Shown here: positions 55,720 through 64,000 of the stretch, in pieces
Numbering within the stretch: the first letter of the stretch is position 1
How the letters are laid out: every line of letters starts with the position of its first letter
NCBI GenBank assembly: GCA_907163375.1
Contig: CAJQUW010006996.1
Location: 1-64,000 of the forward strand
Direction of reading: 5' to 3'
Source of the DNA: Prostheceraeus crozeri
Lineage: Eukaryota > Platyhelminthes > Polycladida > Euryleptidae
DNA length: 64,000 nt
Notes under the pieces: generated by a model
Database searches by the model: none
Seen by the model: only the letters and a program-made list of their open reading frames with translations
Told to the model about the DNA's origin: nothing
Translations under genes and position numbers: made by a program

Positions 55720-56151
55720 CTAGAATTTGTAGATAGCGGAAATTGTTACTACTACCGATGATAGAAAAGTAAGATGACGGACTACGATTTTTTTCAAAAG
55801 TTCTGCAAGATAAAATGTGACTAGTAACAGGTGACTAGTGGCAGGAGCATTTCTGGATCTCGGCCTTATACCCACAGTAGTAGCCCATTTCGGGAGATGT
55901 TCATCAATTCTCTTGGATAAGCGCCGATCAGTACGACCGACATAGCTGAGTCCACATCTGCATTCGAATTTGTAGATTACATGAGATCGGTCGACTTTGC
56001 TCAGCTTATTCTTGAGAGAACCAGTCGGAATAGTATAGACACGAAAAGGAAATATCGGATCCGCAGCAGGATATGCTCGTTTGACAGAAGAGATCAGACG
56101 AGAGCGAACTCCACGCGCTTTCAAATCTCCCTGAAAAGGGAATATGAACAA
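55720..56151 (-). pseudogene. PLE3 GIY-YIG nuclease
   Basis: The frame reads VYTIPTGSLKNKLSKVDRSH, VIYKFECRCGLSYVGRTDRR and LSKRIDEHLPKW. It holds a GIY-like VIYKFEC, a YVG in the YIG place, and the downstream Arg and Glu-His. The C-terminus after RPRSRNAPATSHLL drifts into unrelated residues. Confidence 0.8.
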
Positions 56152-56339
56152 AAACAGGTTTTCAACTGGGTCCGATCATGACTTCACGTTTAGCATCAGC
56201 ATAACCGCAAGTATTGATGAACCTATCAGGGTAACCATTCATCTTCAAAGTCTCAGTTAACGCGCGCAGTTCCTGAACTAAGAACTCCACAGAACATATC
56301 ATTCTGGCACGATGGAAGAGAGCACGGACAAAGTTCATT

Positions 56340-57053
56340 TTATAAGTCATAGGTACATAAAATGAGCTCATAAAATGCAAATATAAACCTGTTCAGGAAT
56401 GTTTGCGATTCACTCGGGTGCGAGCATGACCAGAATCGATTATGTATGACGGAAACATCTAGAAAGTTAAGGCAATTTTCCTCTTCCATCGCTATGGTAA
56501 AACTGATATTGTCATGAAGGGATTTCAAAGAACGATAGAAAGCGCGCGCATCATTCGCAGACTTGCAAAGAACGAAAGTATCGTCCACATAACGAGTATA
56601 CTTCATCAGGCCACTATCAGCAGAGTGATTGGTTAACATCTTGGTCTCCAAATCACCAAAAAAGATGTTGGCTAGGATAGATCCAAGTGGAGTACTCATG
56701 GCCACGCTATCCGTCTGCTTGTACAGAGCGCCATCAAAACTGAATGGGATATCCTTAGTGCAGAAGAGAATCAAATTATGAAGAGTATCAAATGAAAATG
56801 GCAAGGTCATATCATTTTTATTCGCAATGATCTCTATGATATCAGCTGTTTCCAACAAAGGCACATTTGTGAACAAGCTGCAAGCATCAAACGAAAATAT
56901 GCTGCACTCGCTGATATCAGCGTTATGGATTCCCTCAACAAATTCGAAAGAATCTTTGATGGTATGAGAATTGACGCAATTCTCAATAGGAGATAGAAGA
57001 CTAACGAGCCATTTAGCAGGTTGTGGTAAGGCGTGTTCATCATACTCAAGCAA
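56340..57053 (-). pseudogene. PLE3 reverse transcriptase core
   Basis: About 237 residues: SIFSFDACSLFTNVPL (first Asp), TDSVAMSTPLGSILANIFFG, KYTRYVDDTFVL (catalytic DD) and ENCLNFLDVSV. The order and spacing match PLE1 more than PLE2. The frame ends before the thumb, and the thumb-like NFVRALFHRARMICSVEF is found at 56380-56162. Confidence 0.83.
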
Positions 57054-57500
57054 GGTTGTGGTAAGGCGTGTTCATCATACTCAGGATAGGCCGCAGGGGA
57101 ACGTTGGCCTTGTTGGTTTTCGGCAAGCCATGCAGCCTCGGAAGGCTACAACCAACTGGCTTCAACCTGCGATGTGTAGCATCCGAAATAATGTCAGTGG
57201 CACGAAGGTCTTGAAGAGCAGAGTTTATTTCTTGTTCAACTTTGATGAGAAGAGTTCCTTCGTCCCCATCAAGTGAAGGAAAAATTGGAGCTGACGCTAA
57301 GGATAGTGGACATCTTCTCGACACTCGGAGTCACACACGATGTCGCTAAGTGAATAGGGGGAATACCTTGAGAAAGGGATGCGTGTTCACCAAAAAAGCC
57401 AGGAACGAAGAGACCAAATCCAAACAGTCTTTCAGATGATATGTTAGAGGAAGATCCATGGACTGTTTATTTGACATCGAAAAAGAGCACTGAGGATCCT

Positions 57501-58210
57501 TGATTCGCAGTAAGGAGTGAACATTGAGTAATTACACGTGGATGATGCAAGGGGGAAAGTTGGTAGATCCGAATTGCTTGTTGCCCTAGTGATCATTTTC
57601 TATGGAAATCCCATAAAATTTCGCAGTAGAATTATCGCGCATTGTCTACTGCAAAAAGCATTAATTTTCTACTGCCAAAAAGACCTACAGACATCAATCG
57701 TCTACTGCCAGAAAGGCCTACAGACATCAATTTATAAACGCATTCAGACAAGCAACAATTTTCACGATATTTTGCGATTAATTAGGAATAATATAAATGC
57801 CGATCGAACCTCAAGCAAGCGTAATTTTAAGTCCTGTGGATACATTAAATCATCCACCAGGATTCAAAACTACCGAATTTGAGGTATTGAACAGTACCTA
57901 AAAATAATAATAAACTCACATTATATTTTCCATTTTCTCCAATCCTCCTTCAGAGATTCAACTTGTATTATTCGATTATTTGTTCGACTGTAGCGGTGTG
58001 TGGATCGAATATTTGATTACAATATAATTTCACTTCAAATGACTTTTCAGCAATATAATCAATCACTTGTTTAATGGTTTTCAGCGAAAGTGAAAAGATA
58101 TTAGGTAGTTGAGTCAGAATGATGCGAATCAAAACGTGTAGATGAAGATGATGTTGAAGGTTAGGAACAGGAGGTAGTTCAATTTTGTGCTAAAAACAAG
58201 CTGGTCTCTC
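57501..58210. other. Spacer with a 33-bp tandem repeat
   Basis: TCTACTGCCA-AAAG-CCTACAGACATCAA occurs twice, at 57668-57697 and 57701-57730. No gene is supported. Confidence 0.5.
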
Positions 58211-58413
58211 GTTTGTATTTGCCTTTTATTTGAGGTTATGTGCAAGATAGAAATCCAACAAGGTAAAACCACAGCGCTTCGTGTCAGGTGGGACCGTGCA
58301 GTAAACATTCGCACTGCAAGGTTCCACCCCTTGATGTTTCTGTGACACGAAGCGCTGTGGTTTTACCTTATTGATTTTCTATCTTGTGCATAACCTCAAA
58401 GGCAAATACAAAG
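58211..58413. repeat. About 200-bp near-perfect hairpin
   Basis: 58211-58287 (GTTTGTATTTGCC to ACAGCGCTTCGTGTCA) is inverted at about 58342-58413. Inside it a second stem pairs GGTGGGACCGTGCAGT with ACTGCAAGGTTCCACC around a 10-nt loop. It is probably a MITE. A transcript would form a long double-stranded RNA. Confidence 0.8.
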
Positions 58414-59036
58414 GAGTGACCCGCTTGGTTTTAGTACAATGTCAGGAAAAGAGAAGATCGGGAATTATTTCCAGAATGAAAAGATGCGTCGGCGTAATCC
58501 TGAAAATGGTTGTGAAAAGTCGAATTGTACGACAGAATCCTCTGAATGTCCAAAACACAAATGACTGACTTGAGGCGTAGTTAAAAGTTTTGTAAATCCA
58601 CAAGTATATAAGACAGTAGAACGACATGCATTGACGCTGCTGGGATGACTGAAATACGCACGATGCACTGAGAGGAATGACTGTGCAATTGATGACGCCT
58701 GGTTGATATAGCATACACAGTCTGTCCGCTCGCATCCTCTTTGTCATGTGACTCATGGACCGAAGGTCGTTATGAGGGCATTCATTAGTCATTAACAGGC
58801 AGGCGATCGACGAGTTGTTTATTCCACAGTAGGGAGAGAGATGTGTGCAGAGGAAAATTGTGACGGATACCGGTATATACATTACGTCCTTTAGCCATCA
58901 TAGTCTTGCAATAGGGGAACAACTGATCCGCATATTGTGACCTTGAATATTCCAGCTAAGATACATTCAAAATCAGAAAATCAGCTTTCAAATGGAGAAA
59001 AGAAAATAAAAGAAGTTGAATGGAGAGATGGAGATA

Positions 59037-59052
59037 AGGAGAGAGAGAGAGA

Positions 59053-59088
<36 letters not shown>

Positions 59089-59097
59089 AAAAAAGAG
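59037..59097. repeat. (GA)n(GT)n(GA)n microsatellite
   Basis: Uninterrupted dinucleotide runs. An open frame of 113 codons through it is a by-product of the repeat. Confidence 0.95.
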
Positions 59098-59111
59098 GAA
59101 GCTTGTTCCCC

Positions 59112-59275
59112 TGTGCTTCGTGCACTATGGCCCCGATCAAAAACAAACAGTTCTAGGAGACTCCGGAGTTTCCGGAGAGAGAAAGAGAGATAAGAAGAGA
59201 CTAGAAGGACTTAGTTCTGTGCCTCGTGCATTGTGGGACACTCCATCAAAAGCGAATCATTTAGAGGAGACAAAG
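59112..59275 (+). repeat. 107-bp tandem duplication
   Basis: TGTGCTTCGTGCACTATGG at 59112 recurs as TGTGCCTCGTGCATTGTGG at 59219. Similarity continues through ATCAAAA and AGGAGAC. Confidence 0.7.
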
Positions 59276-59299
59276 TAGCAAGAGAAGGACGCATGTATA

Positions 59300-61762
59300 A
59301 AACGAAATGTTCTTTTTACAGGTGTAAAGCAAGTAATAAATGAATATAATACATGCACATTTATATATCACATTCATTTATTCATGTGATATTTAATATA
59401 ATAAGTATTAAATGTGATGTAGACATAATATCAATATATCAAATATATAAACATAACAATATATTTGATAAGATAGAATTTTGTAATTGCGTATAAAATT
59501 GTATTACATGTATATATTCCTATGAATACATTAGATGATAATAATACGAGATTTATGTACAAATATCTTTCTTTTGTATTTTACAGCAAAAGAATTGCTT
59601 GTATTATACAAAAATGTTTGAGTTCAACGTTTTTGCAGAGGTTATGTCTGTCGTCGATAAATGTTTAGAGACACGTGTCTCCAGCAAACATTTACAGATA
59701 TATTTGCCTGCTAAACATTCTATGGATGCCATGAATGCGAGTAAGAATTCTCTAGAATTGCAGTAGGCATTATTAGCTCATACAAATGTCTCTAAAAACC
59801 ATAAAAAGCTTACTGACAAATCAAATATCTGTAGCGATTTTGAAAGGCAGTAGAAAATCGTAAAATCTCTAGAAAATGATCACTCGGGTGAAGAGCGACC
59901 GTCCTCAAGTTTGAGCGAGAAATAATTCAGAAAGTCGGGAGTGCCATATAGATGTGTTGTAGATGAACGTCTTCGACCATGAACGACGCATGTATGGAAT
60001 ATGTACATGGTTCCTACTGGCAAATCAATCATGTATTTGATATTTTTGATAAATATGATAATACAGTGTTTAAACTCTTCTTCACTGAAATCAAAGAAGT
60101 TCACTAAAATTGGAAAATTTCATGCGGTCATGCATCCATTCTGTCCAATACTGCACATTCCATTATCCTGTCGGTGATATATTTGTGTTGCATTGTTTTA
60201 CCGAATAATGCGAACGTCAAAATTAGACACTCTTGTCATTGTTAATTATGTTGTTGACTTGCGTAGAAGGAATAACTTTTGATACAAAGCGATGTGTGGA
60301 TGTACAGTTCAGTACAATTAGAGCAGAATTGGATAAAATTCACTGAAGTTCCTCAATACCTTGGGGGGACCAACAAAGTATTGACATTTTGACTGTATTG
60401 TTGAAGTAATAGCCTTAGATTCGTAATTTTTGAATGAGCGCATAAGTAAAAATCACGCTATTAACCTAAGCACATATTTCAGGAGTTGGAATAGATGTTG
60501 TTGCATCAATATACTATTTTCTAACTCAAATAGAAAATTATGCTAATGAAATGGCCTCATGGTATGTGGGCATGCGAATTCTAGTGCATTTGGCATCAGC
60601 ATTTGACCTAATGTCCCAGCAAGCAACTCAATGTAACAATGATTAGCTTTTTTCTAGTCTCCCCTTGCCAGTAGCTAATAGGCAGTTCTCTCTTTGCGGG
60701 AGTTTCAGGACCATCAGATGGCCGCCTTACAATTCTGATTTTAATGCCTTTCTTAATTCACTTATTTTGCGGGCATCGAGCATCAAATGGCCTGTCGAAA
60801 CCCTGATTTTTAAGGTGAATCATTGCGACGAGTTGCAATAAAAACTCGCACATTACGTTTCCGGTGGAACCTAGTCAACGAACGCGCAGCTTGTGACGTC
60901 ACATACGAGTCCTATTCGTCGTCAGCATAAGCTATACCCGATATCTAAGTTAATCGTGTTCCTGGTGCTATGATCCCTTTCGATTTCATGTGATTTACAT
61001 TGCCATGGTACTGGGTGGGGAAAACCATTAATATTCATTTGTTAACTGCATCTACACGCCTAATATAATAATTGTGGCCTCGGCACTGAAATCTTGGGAT
61101 CTAGAACGCCTAAAAAATGGTCTAGATCTCGTGATCGAATTCATTACTCTGAAGTAAGATTCGATAGATCGTTAGCCACACATTTTGTCCATTTGAAGGT
61201 GTGTAACATATAGCATTGCATTTTTTATTTTCCACAACATTAAGAAAATGAGATCTCACCTCGAAAATGGGACACTGATCTTAATTTGATTTGCAGTTTC
61301 CAAATGGATGTTGCATAAACAGTGCAATACACAAAGAAAAAATCACACGAATATGAAAGTCGTCCAGTTAACACTTTCACCTTATTCCAAGACAGCTGTC
61401 ATTCGACAGAATGATGCATAATCACGATGTCACTGCCGGACTGAACATTCGGAAAGCAAGTAAAACACGGACTCTCAGCATTCAGTCGTTGACGTTTCTA
61501 TAGTAACGCGTTGTGAGGAAGGTCGAATAATAACGACATCGAAGGGCGGTATCAATGCTTGAGTACAACGTGATGATTCACAATCAGTCAAGTGAGGAAA
61601 TTCCAAAAGAGTAGCGTCTATGGCCATCTCTTCACAATAGGAGCTGTGACTTTTTAATTGGATCCAGTGAATTCGTTGAAACCTCACATGCTTCTATTAT
61701 TAGGTAGCCAACTATTAAAGTGTGTCGCCCGCTTCGGTAGTAAAACAGAGCGTAAATATGGC
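59300..61762. other. Long stretch without a supportable gene
   Basis: A minus-strand frame at 59880-60104 (MNFFDFSEEEFKHCIIIFIK then NIKYMIDLPVGTMYIFHTCV) looks mildly coding-like, and a plus frame near 59630-59760 (EVMSVVDKCLETRVSSKHLQ) likewise. Neither has a recognised family or splice support. A CRE site lies at 60894-60901. Confidence 0.35.
60894..60901. promoter_or_regulatory. CRE palindrome TGACGTCA, no gene assigned
   Basis: A perfect site in a locally GC-richer stretch (60830-60930). No downstream start codon of a recognised gene is near. Confidence 0.3.
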
Positions 61763-62050
61763 TTAACACTAGAATGCCGAGAAGTTTGAAATACCTAGAA
61801 CGCCGAAATGCGTCAATTGACGCAAAGCTACTTTATGCCAGCTGAGATCCAGACTAAGTTGTTAATCATATCCCCATTACCTTATATGATAAAGGGCGCA
61901 TTGTAAATGATATCAAATCACACATTTATGAGTAGCAAATTATGCAAATACATGTACATGTAGGCCTATACACAAATACACAGTACATGTCAAAATATGA
62001 AAACGATAAAGACTGCTATGAAATCAGTATAATTCATGGAGCGAGACTTA

Positions 62051-63844
62051 CTATTTGTCAGATAAGAAACAACGTGGGCAAATAGGTTTGCAGCACTTGC
62101 CACACAATGGTTTTTCACAGAAATGACATGTCATTGTAGATCGGTTGCGATTACATTGACCACTGGTGCATGTTTTTCGTTTTTTGCTTGGTGTCCCGCG
62201 ATCGGTAGTCCTATGTTCATCTAAATCTGCAGTACGTTTTCTGCTTGTACGGGTAGGTTCAGATGAGATCAATTCTTCAACAACAGCTTGAATGAATTTT
62301 CTCCTACTAATGTTTTCGGTGGATATACAGGATTTGTACACGATCCAGGCATTGAGCAGTGCCATGTCGATAATGTTGTAAAATACATGCATAGGCCAGC
62401 GTCTACTGGCAGCCTTGACTGAATAGAGTCGGGACATTTGGTCCAGGATGTCAACTCCTACCTTTAGCGAATTGTAGGACAGTACAGTGTTCGGCTTCTG
62501 CTTTGGGTTCTGATTTTCGGGAATGAATGCGTCAGGGTGCAAGGTGCTCAAAAGTACAACATTCTTTTGACGCTTGCACTGGTAGATAGTCAACAATGCA
62601 CTAGAATCGTCATTTTTGAACACTTTGGTGGTATGTAGTGACTCGCTTGCCTTGATGTCTGATGGTAGTTCGCGTCTGTTTTTGCGCATCGTTCCTAGGA
62701 GGGACATTTGCTGGCTTTGAAGCTTCCTGGCTAGGTCAATACTGGTGAAGTAGTTGTCAACCGTTATATTGTAGCCAAGTCCAAAGTATGGTTCGCACAA
62801 CTTCATAACTACTCCAGTAGGTTGACTACCACTTGCGCCTTGAGACTCATCCTTACCTAAGTATGGATAACCATTGCACAGATATTTTGTCTCTGTGTCC
62901 ACTAAAAGCCAAAACGTCAGGCCAAACTTATCTGGCTTGTTTGCCATGTATTGCATAAATCGGCATCTCGCTTTACATGGAAGAAGCTGTTCATCTGCGG
63001 TTAGATAGCCATATGGGTTGTACGCCACATTACAGTTAGCAATAAAACGATTCCAGATCTCGGAGGCGAGGGCAAATCTGTCCGTCTGTAGACGATCTTT
63101 CCTCTCCGACTTTATGTCAAACCTCAGAAATCTCAAGATGTCTGAGAATCTATCTCTGGTCATCGTTTGAGGGAAGATTTGGTTACCCCACGCCTTCGAC
63201 CACATATTTCTGACAGGCGCATTCCTTGCCCCGATAACTCCACGTGCAATAATCAATCCAACAAACTGTTCTAACTCACCGAGGGAGATGTTCCAGGTGT
63301 CACTACCGGTAGTGCGCCGAGCTTCACTTACAGTGCATTTTTGAATGTGTCGAATCATAGGCTCGTCGAAGAATACACGGAACGAAGATAATGGACTGTG
63401 CTTATTCACTTTCGTCGCAGCGTATGCAGTTGGTTGAGTTTTTTTGCGAAGCACATTTTGAATTGGAAGTCGACCTGCAGTCACATGCTTTTGAGCTACC
63501 AGTAGCCTCCATGTAGTTCCGTCCCGTCCTTTCGTCGTATTCGCCGATTTGTCTTGTGACTGTGGTGAGCACACACCCGATATCACTTCCTCTGAATTTA
63601 GAATTCGTTGATTCAATGGCAGAATCTCTTCTTCGGAATCACTACTGCTCGACGAATCTTCCACACTTGTCGGATCGGTGTTTTCATTGTCATCGAATTC
63701 GCCGTCGTTGGATTCAGTTTCTGACTGATCGGATGGAATGTCTTGTAAAGCTTGCAATGCTGCCTCGGCAGTATATCTACGTGGACGTCGAGCTCGTAGC
63801 ATTGAGATTTTCAAATTGTCGATGAAGACGTATGCTGATGACAA
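62051..63844 (-). CDS. piggyBac 4 transposase, full-length open frame (597 aa)
   Basis: An uninterrupted frame with family-normal length and layout. An acidic N-terminus (about residues 36-75) comes first. The core holds DTWNISLGELEQFVGLIIAR, LTADEQLLPCKARC (Asp 284), NITVDNYFTSIDLA (Asp 363) and SLKVGVDILDQM (Asp 465, Asp 468). SRRWPMHVFYNIIDMALLNA follows, then a basic stretch. It ends in a cysteine-rich finger, QCNRNRSTMTCHFCEKPLCG then KCCKPICPRC (Cys 564-592). Met 15 (63802, MLRARRPRRYTAEAALQAL) is the likelier start, since it matches the short basic N-termini of the other copies. This copy could be active. A CRE lies just upstream. Confidence 0.93.
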   Translation of the reverse strand: MSSAYVFIDNLKISMLRARRPRRYTAEAALQALQDIPSDQSETESNDGEFDDNENTDPTSVEDSSSSSDSEEEILPLNQRILNSEEVISGVCSPQSQDKSANTTKGRDGTTWRLLVAQKHVTAGRLPIQNVLRKKTQPTAYAATKVNKHSPLSSFRVFFDEPMIRHIQKCTVSEARRTTGSDTWNISLGELEQFVGLIIARGVIGARNAPVRNMWSKAWGNQIFPQTMTRDRFSDILRFLRFDIKSERKDRLQTDRFALASEIWNRFIANCNVAYNPYGYLTADEQLLPCKARCRFMQYMANKPDKFGLTFWLLVDTETKYLCNGYPYLGKDESQGASGSQPTGVVMKLCEPYFGLGYNITVDNYFTSIDLARKLQSQQMSLLGTMRKNRRELPSDIKASESLHTTKVFKNDDSSALLTIYQCKRQKNVVLLSTLHPDAFIPENQNPKQKPNTVLSYNSLKVGVDILDQMSRLYSVKAASRRWPMHVFYNIIDMALLNAWIVYKSCISTENISRRKFIQAVVEELISSEPTRTSRKRTADLDEHRTTDRGTPSKKRKTCTSGQCNRNRSTMTCHFCEKPLCGKCCKPICPRCFLSDK

Positions 63845-63883
63845 TATGACTTGCTCAGAATGTATTTATCACATGACATCATG

Positions 63884-63891
63884 TGACGTCA
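63884..63891. promoter_or_regulatory. CRE palindrome TGACGTCA upstream of the piggyBac 4 gene
   Basis: A perfect site 40 bp before codon 1 at 63844, and 82 bp before the preferred Met at 63802. It follows CATGACATCATG. Confidence 0.5.
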
Positions 63892-64000
63892 TAACAAGCG
63901 AGGTAAGCGTGTCATCTCGTCAGGGGAACTCGGTGGGGAGCTGTATCAGCAGGATGCAGTTATCACTTTACACCATGGCAAGCGATCACTATCTCAGTTG

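Larger units (their letters stand above)
55720..57500 (-). mobile_element. Penelope-like element PLE3
   Basis: The minus strand encodes an RT N-terminal region (57324-57046: ALQDLRATDIISDATHRRLK then GCSLPRLHGLPKTNKANVPL), the RT core, and a GIY-YIG nuclease, in separate frames. A 35-bp tandem duplication (57019-57083) falls within the RT. Sequence upstream to about 57500 may belong to the element. Ends are not defined. The copy is broken in several places. Confidence 0.83.
61767..64000 (-). mobile_element. piggyBac element 4, apparently whole, right end outside the window
   Basis: TTAA at 61763-61766 precedes CACTAGAATGCCGAG. TAGAAYGCCGA occurs twice (about 61769 and 61795). A 16-bp perfect palindrome TGCGTCAATTGACGCA follows at 61809-61824. 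The gene is on the minus strand. The other end is expected beyond 64000, since no TTAA with a matching repeat lies between 63845 and the edge. Confidence 0.88.

Noticed and set aside
58937-59278. 113-codon open frame
   Set aside because: It runs through a GA/GT microsatellite and a tandem repeat, with no domain.

Overview
The window is AT-rich DNA from an eukaryote, most likely an invertebrate animal. The reasons are spliceosomal introns inside transposase genes, tRNA-derived SINE-like sequences, and a mixture of piggyBac, hAT, Tc1/mariner, Crypton, Penelope-like and LINE elements typical of aquatic or soil invertebrate genomes. The phylum cannot be told from the sequence. No bacterial operons, rRNA genes, canonical tRNA genes or CRISPR arrays were found. 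No LTR retrovirus-like element and no Polinton was recognised.

Almost everything that can be identified is transposable-element sequence, much of it nested. From left to right: an IS630-like DDE transposase remnant (1-520); an unexplained interleaved inverted repeat (805-1350); Penelope-like element PLE1 (1853-3347); a LINE 3' half split by a nearly whole piggyBac (3341-7221); a second LINE remnant with ORF1 and endonuclease pieces (7850-10330); a palindromic MITE (11936-12219); a Sola-like element A (about 13540-15700); a tandemly duplicated LINE RT segment carrying a 994-bp insertion (16257-19275); a SINE (19482-19720); a Tc1 element inside a repeat here called R1 (20658-24060); and a triple nest of R1, piggyBac 2 and PLE2 (25146-31491). 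Then come a 56-bp MITE, a Crypton relic, a GC-rich hAT element, a foldback element with 33-bp tandem arms, piggyBac 3 with a Tudor/chromo-like N-terminus, a LINE with a C-terminal CCHC-like region (44376-46600), a mariner element with long inverted arms that holds a Sola-like element B (47523-52758), PLE3, a 200-bp hairpin, and finally an apparently whole piggyBac transposase (62051-63844) running off the right edge.

The only plausible host-gene piece is a signal-peptide exon at 53881-54208, and it is weakly supported. There is no gene network to describe. What the window offers is comparative structure. Four unrelated piggyBac elements each carry their own subterminal palindrome. Two of them share a tiny spliced first exon and an intron with an antisense tRNA-like Pol III promoter. 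Two Sola-like elements share a CGGACG-centred subterminal repeat. Three unrelated transposase genes have a perfect CRE (TGACGTCA) just upstream of the start codon.

All protein-family calls were made by reading translated motifs by eye. No database search was run. Element ends are given exactly only where terminal repeats and target-site duplications could be read directly.
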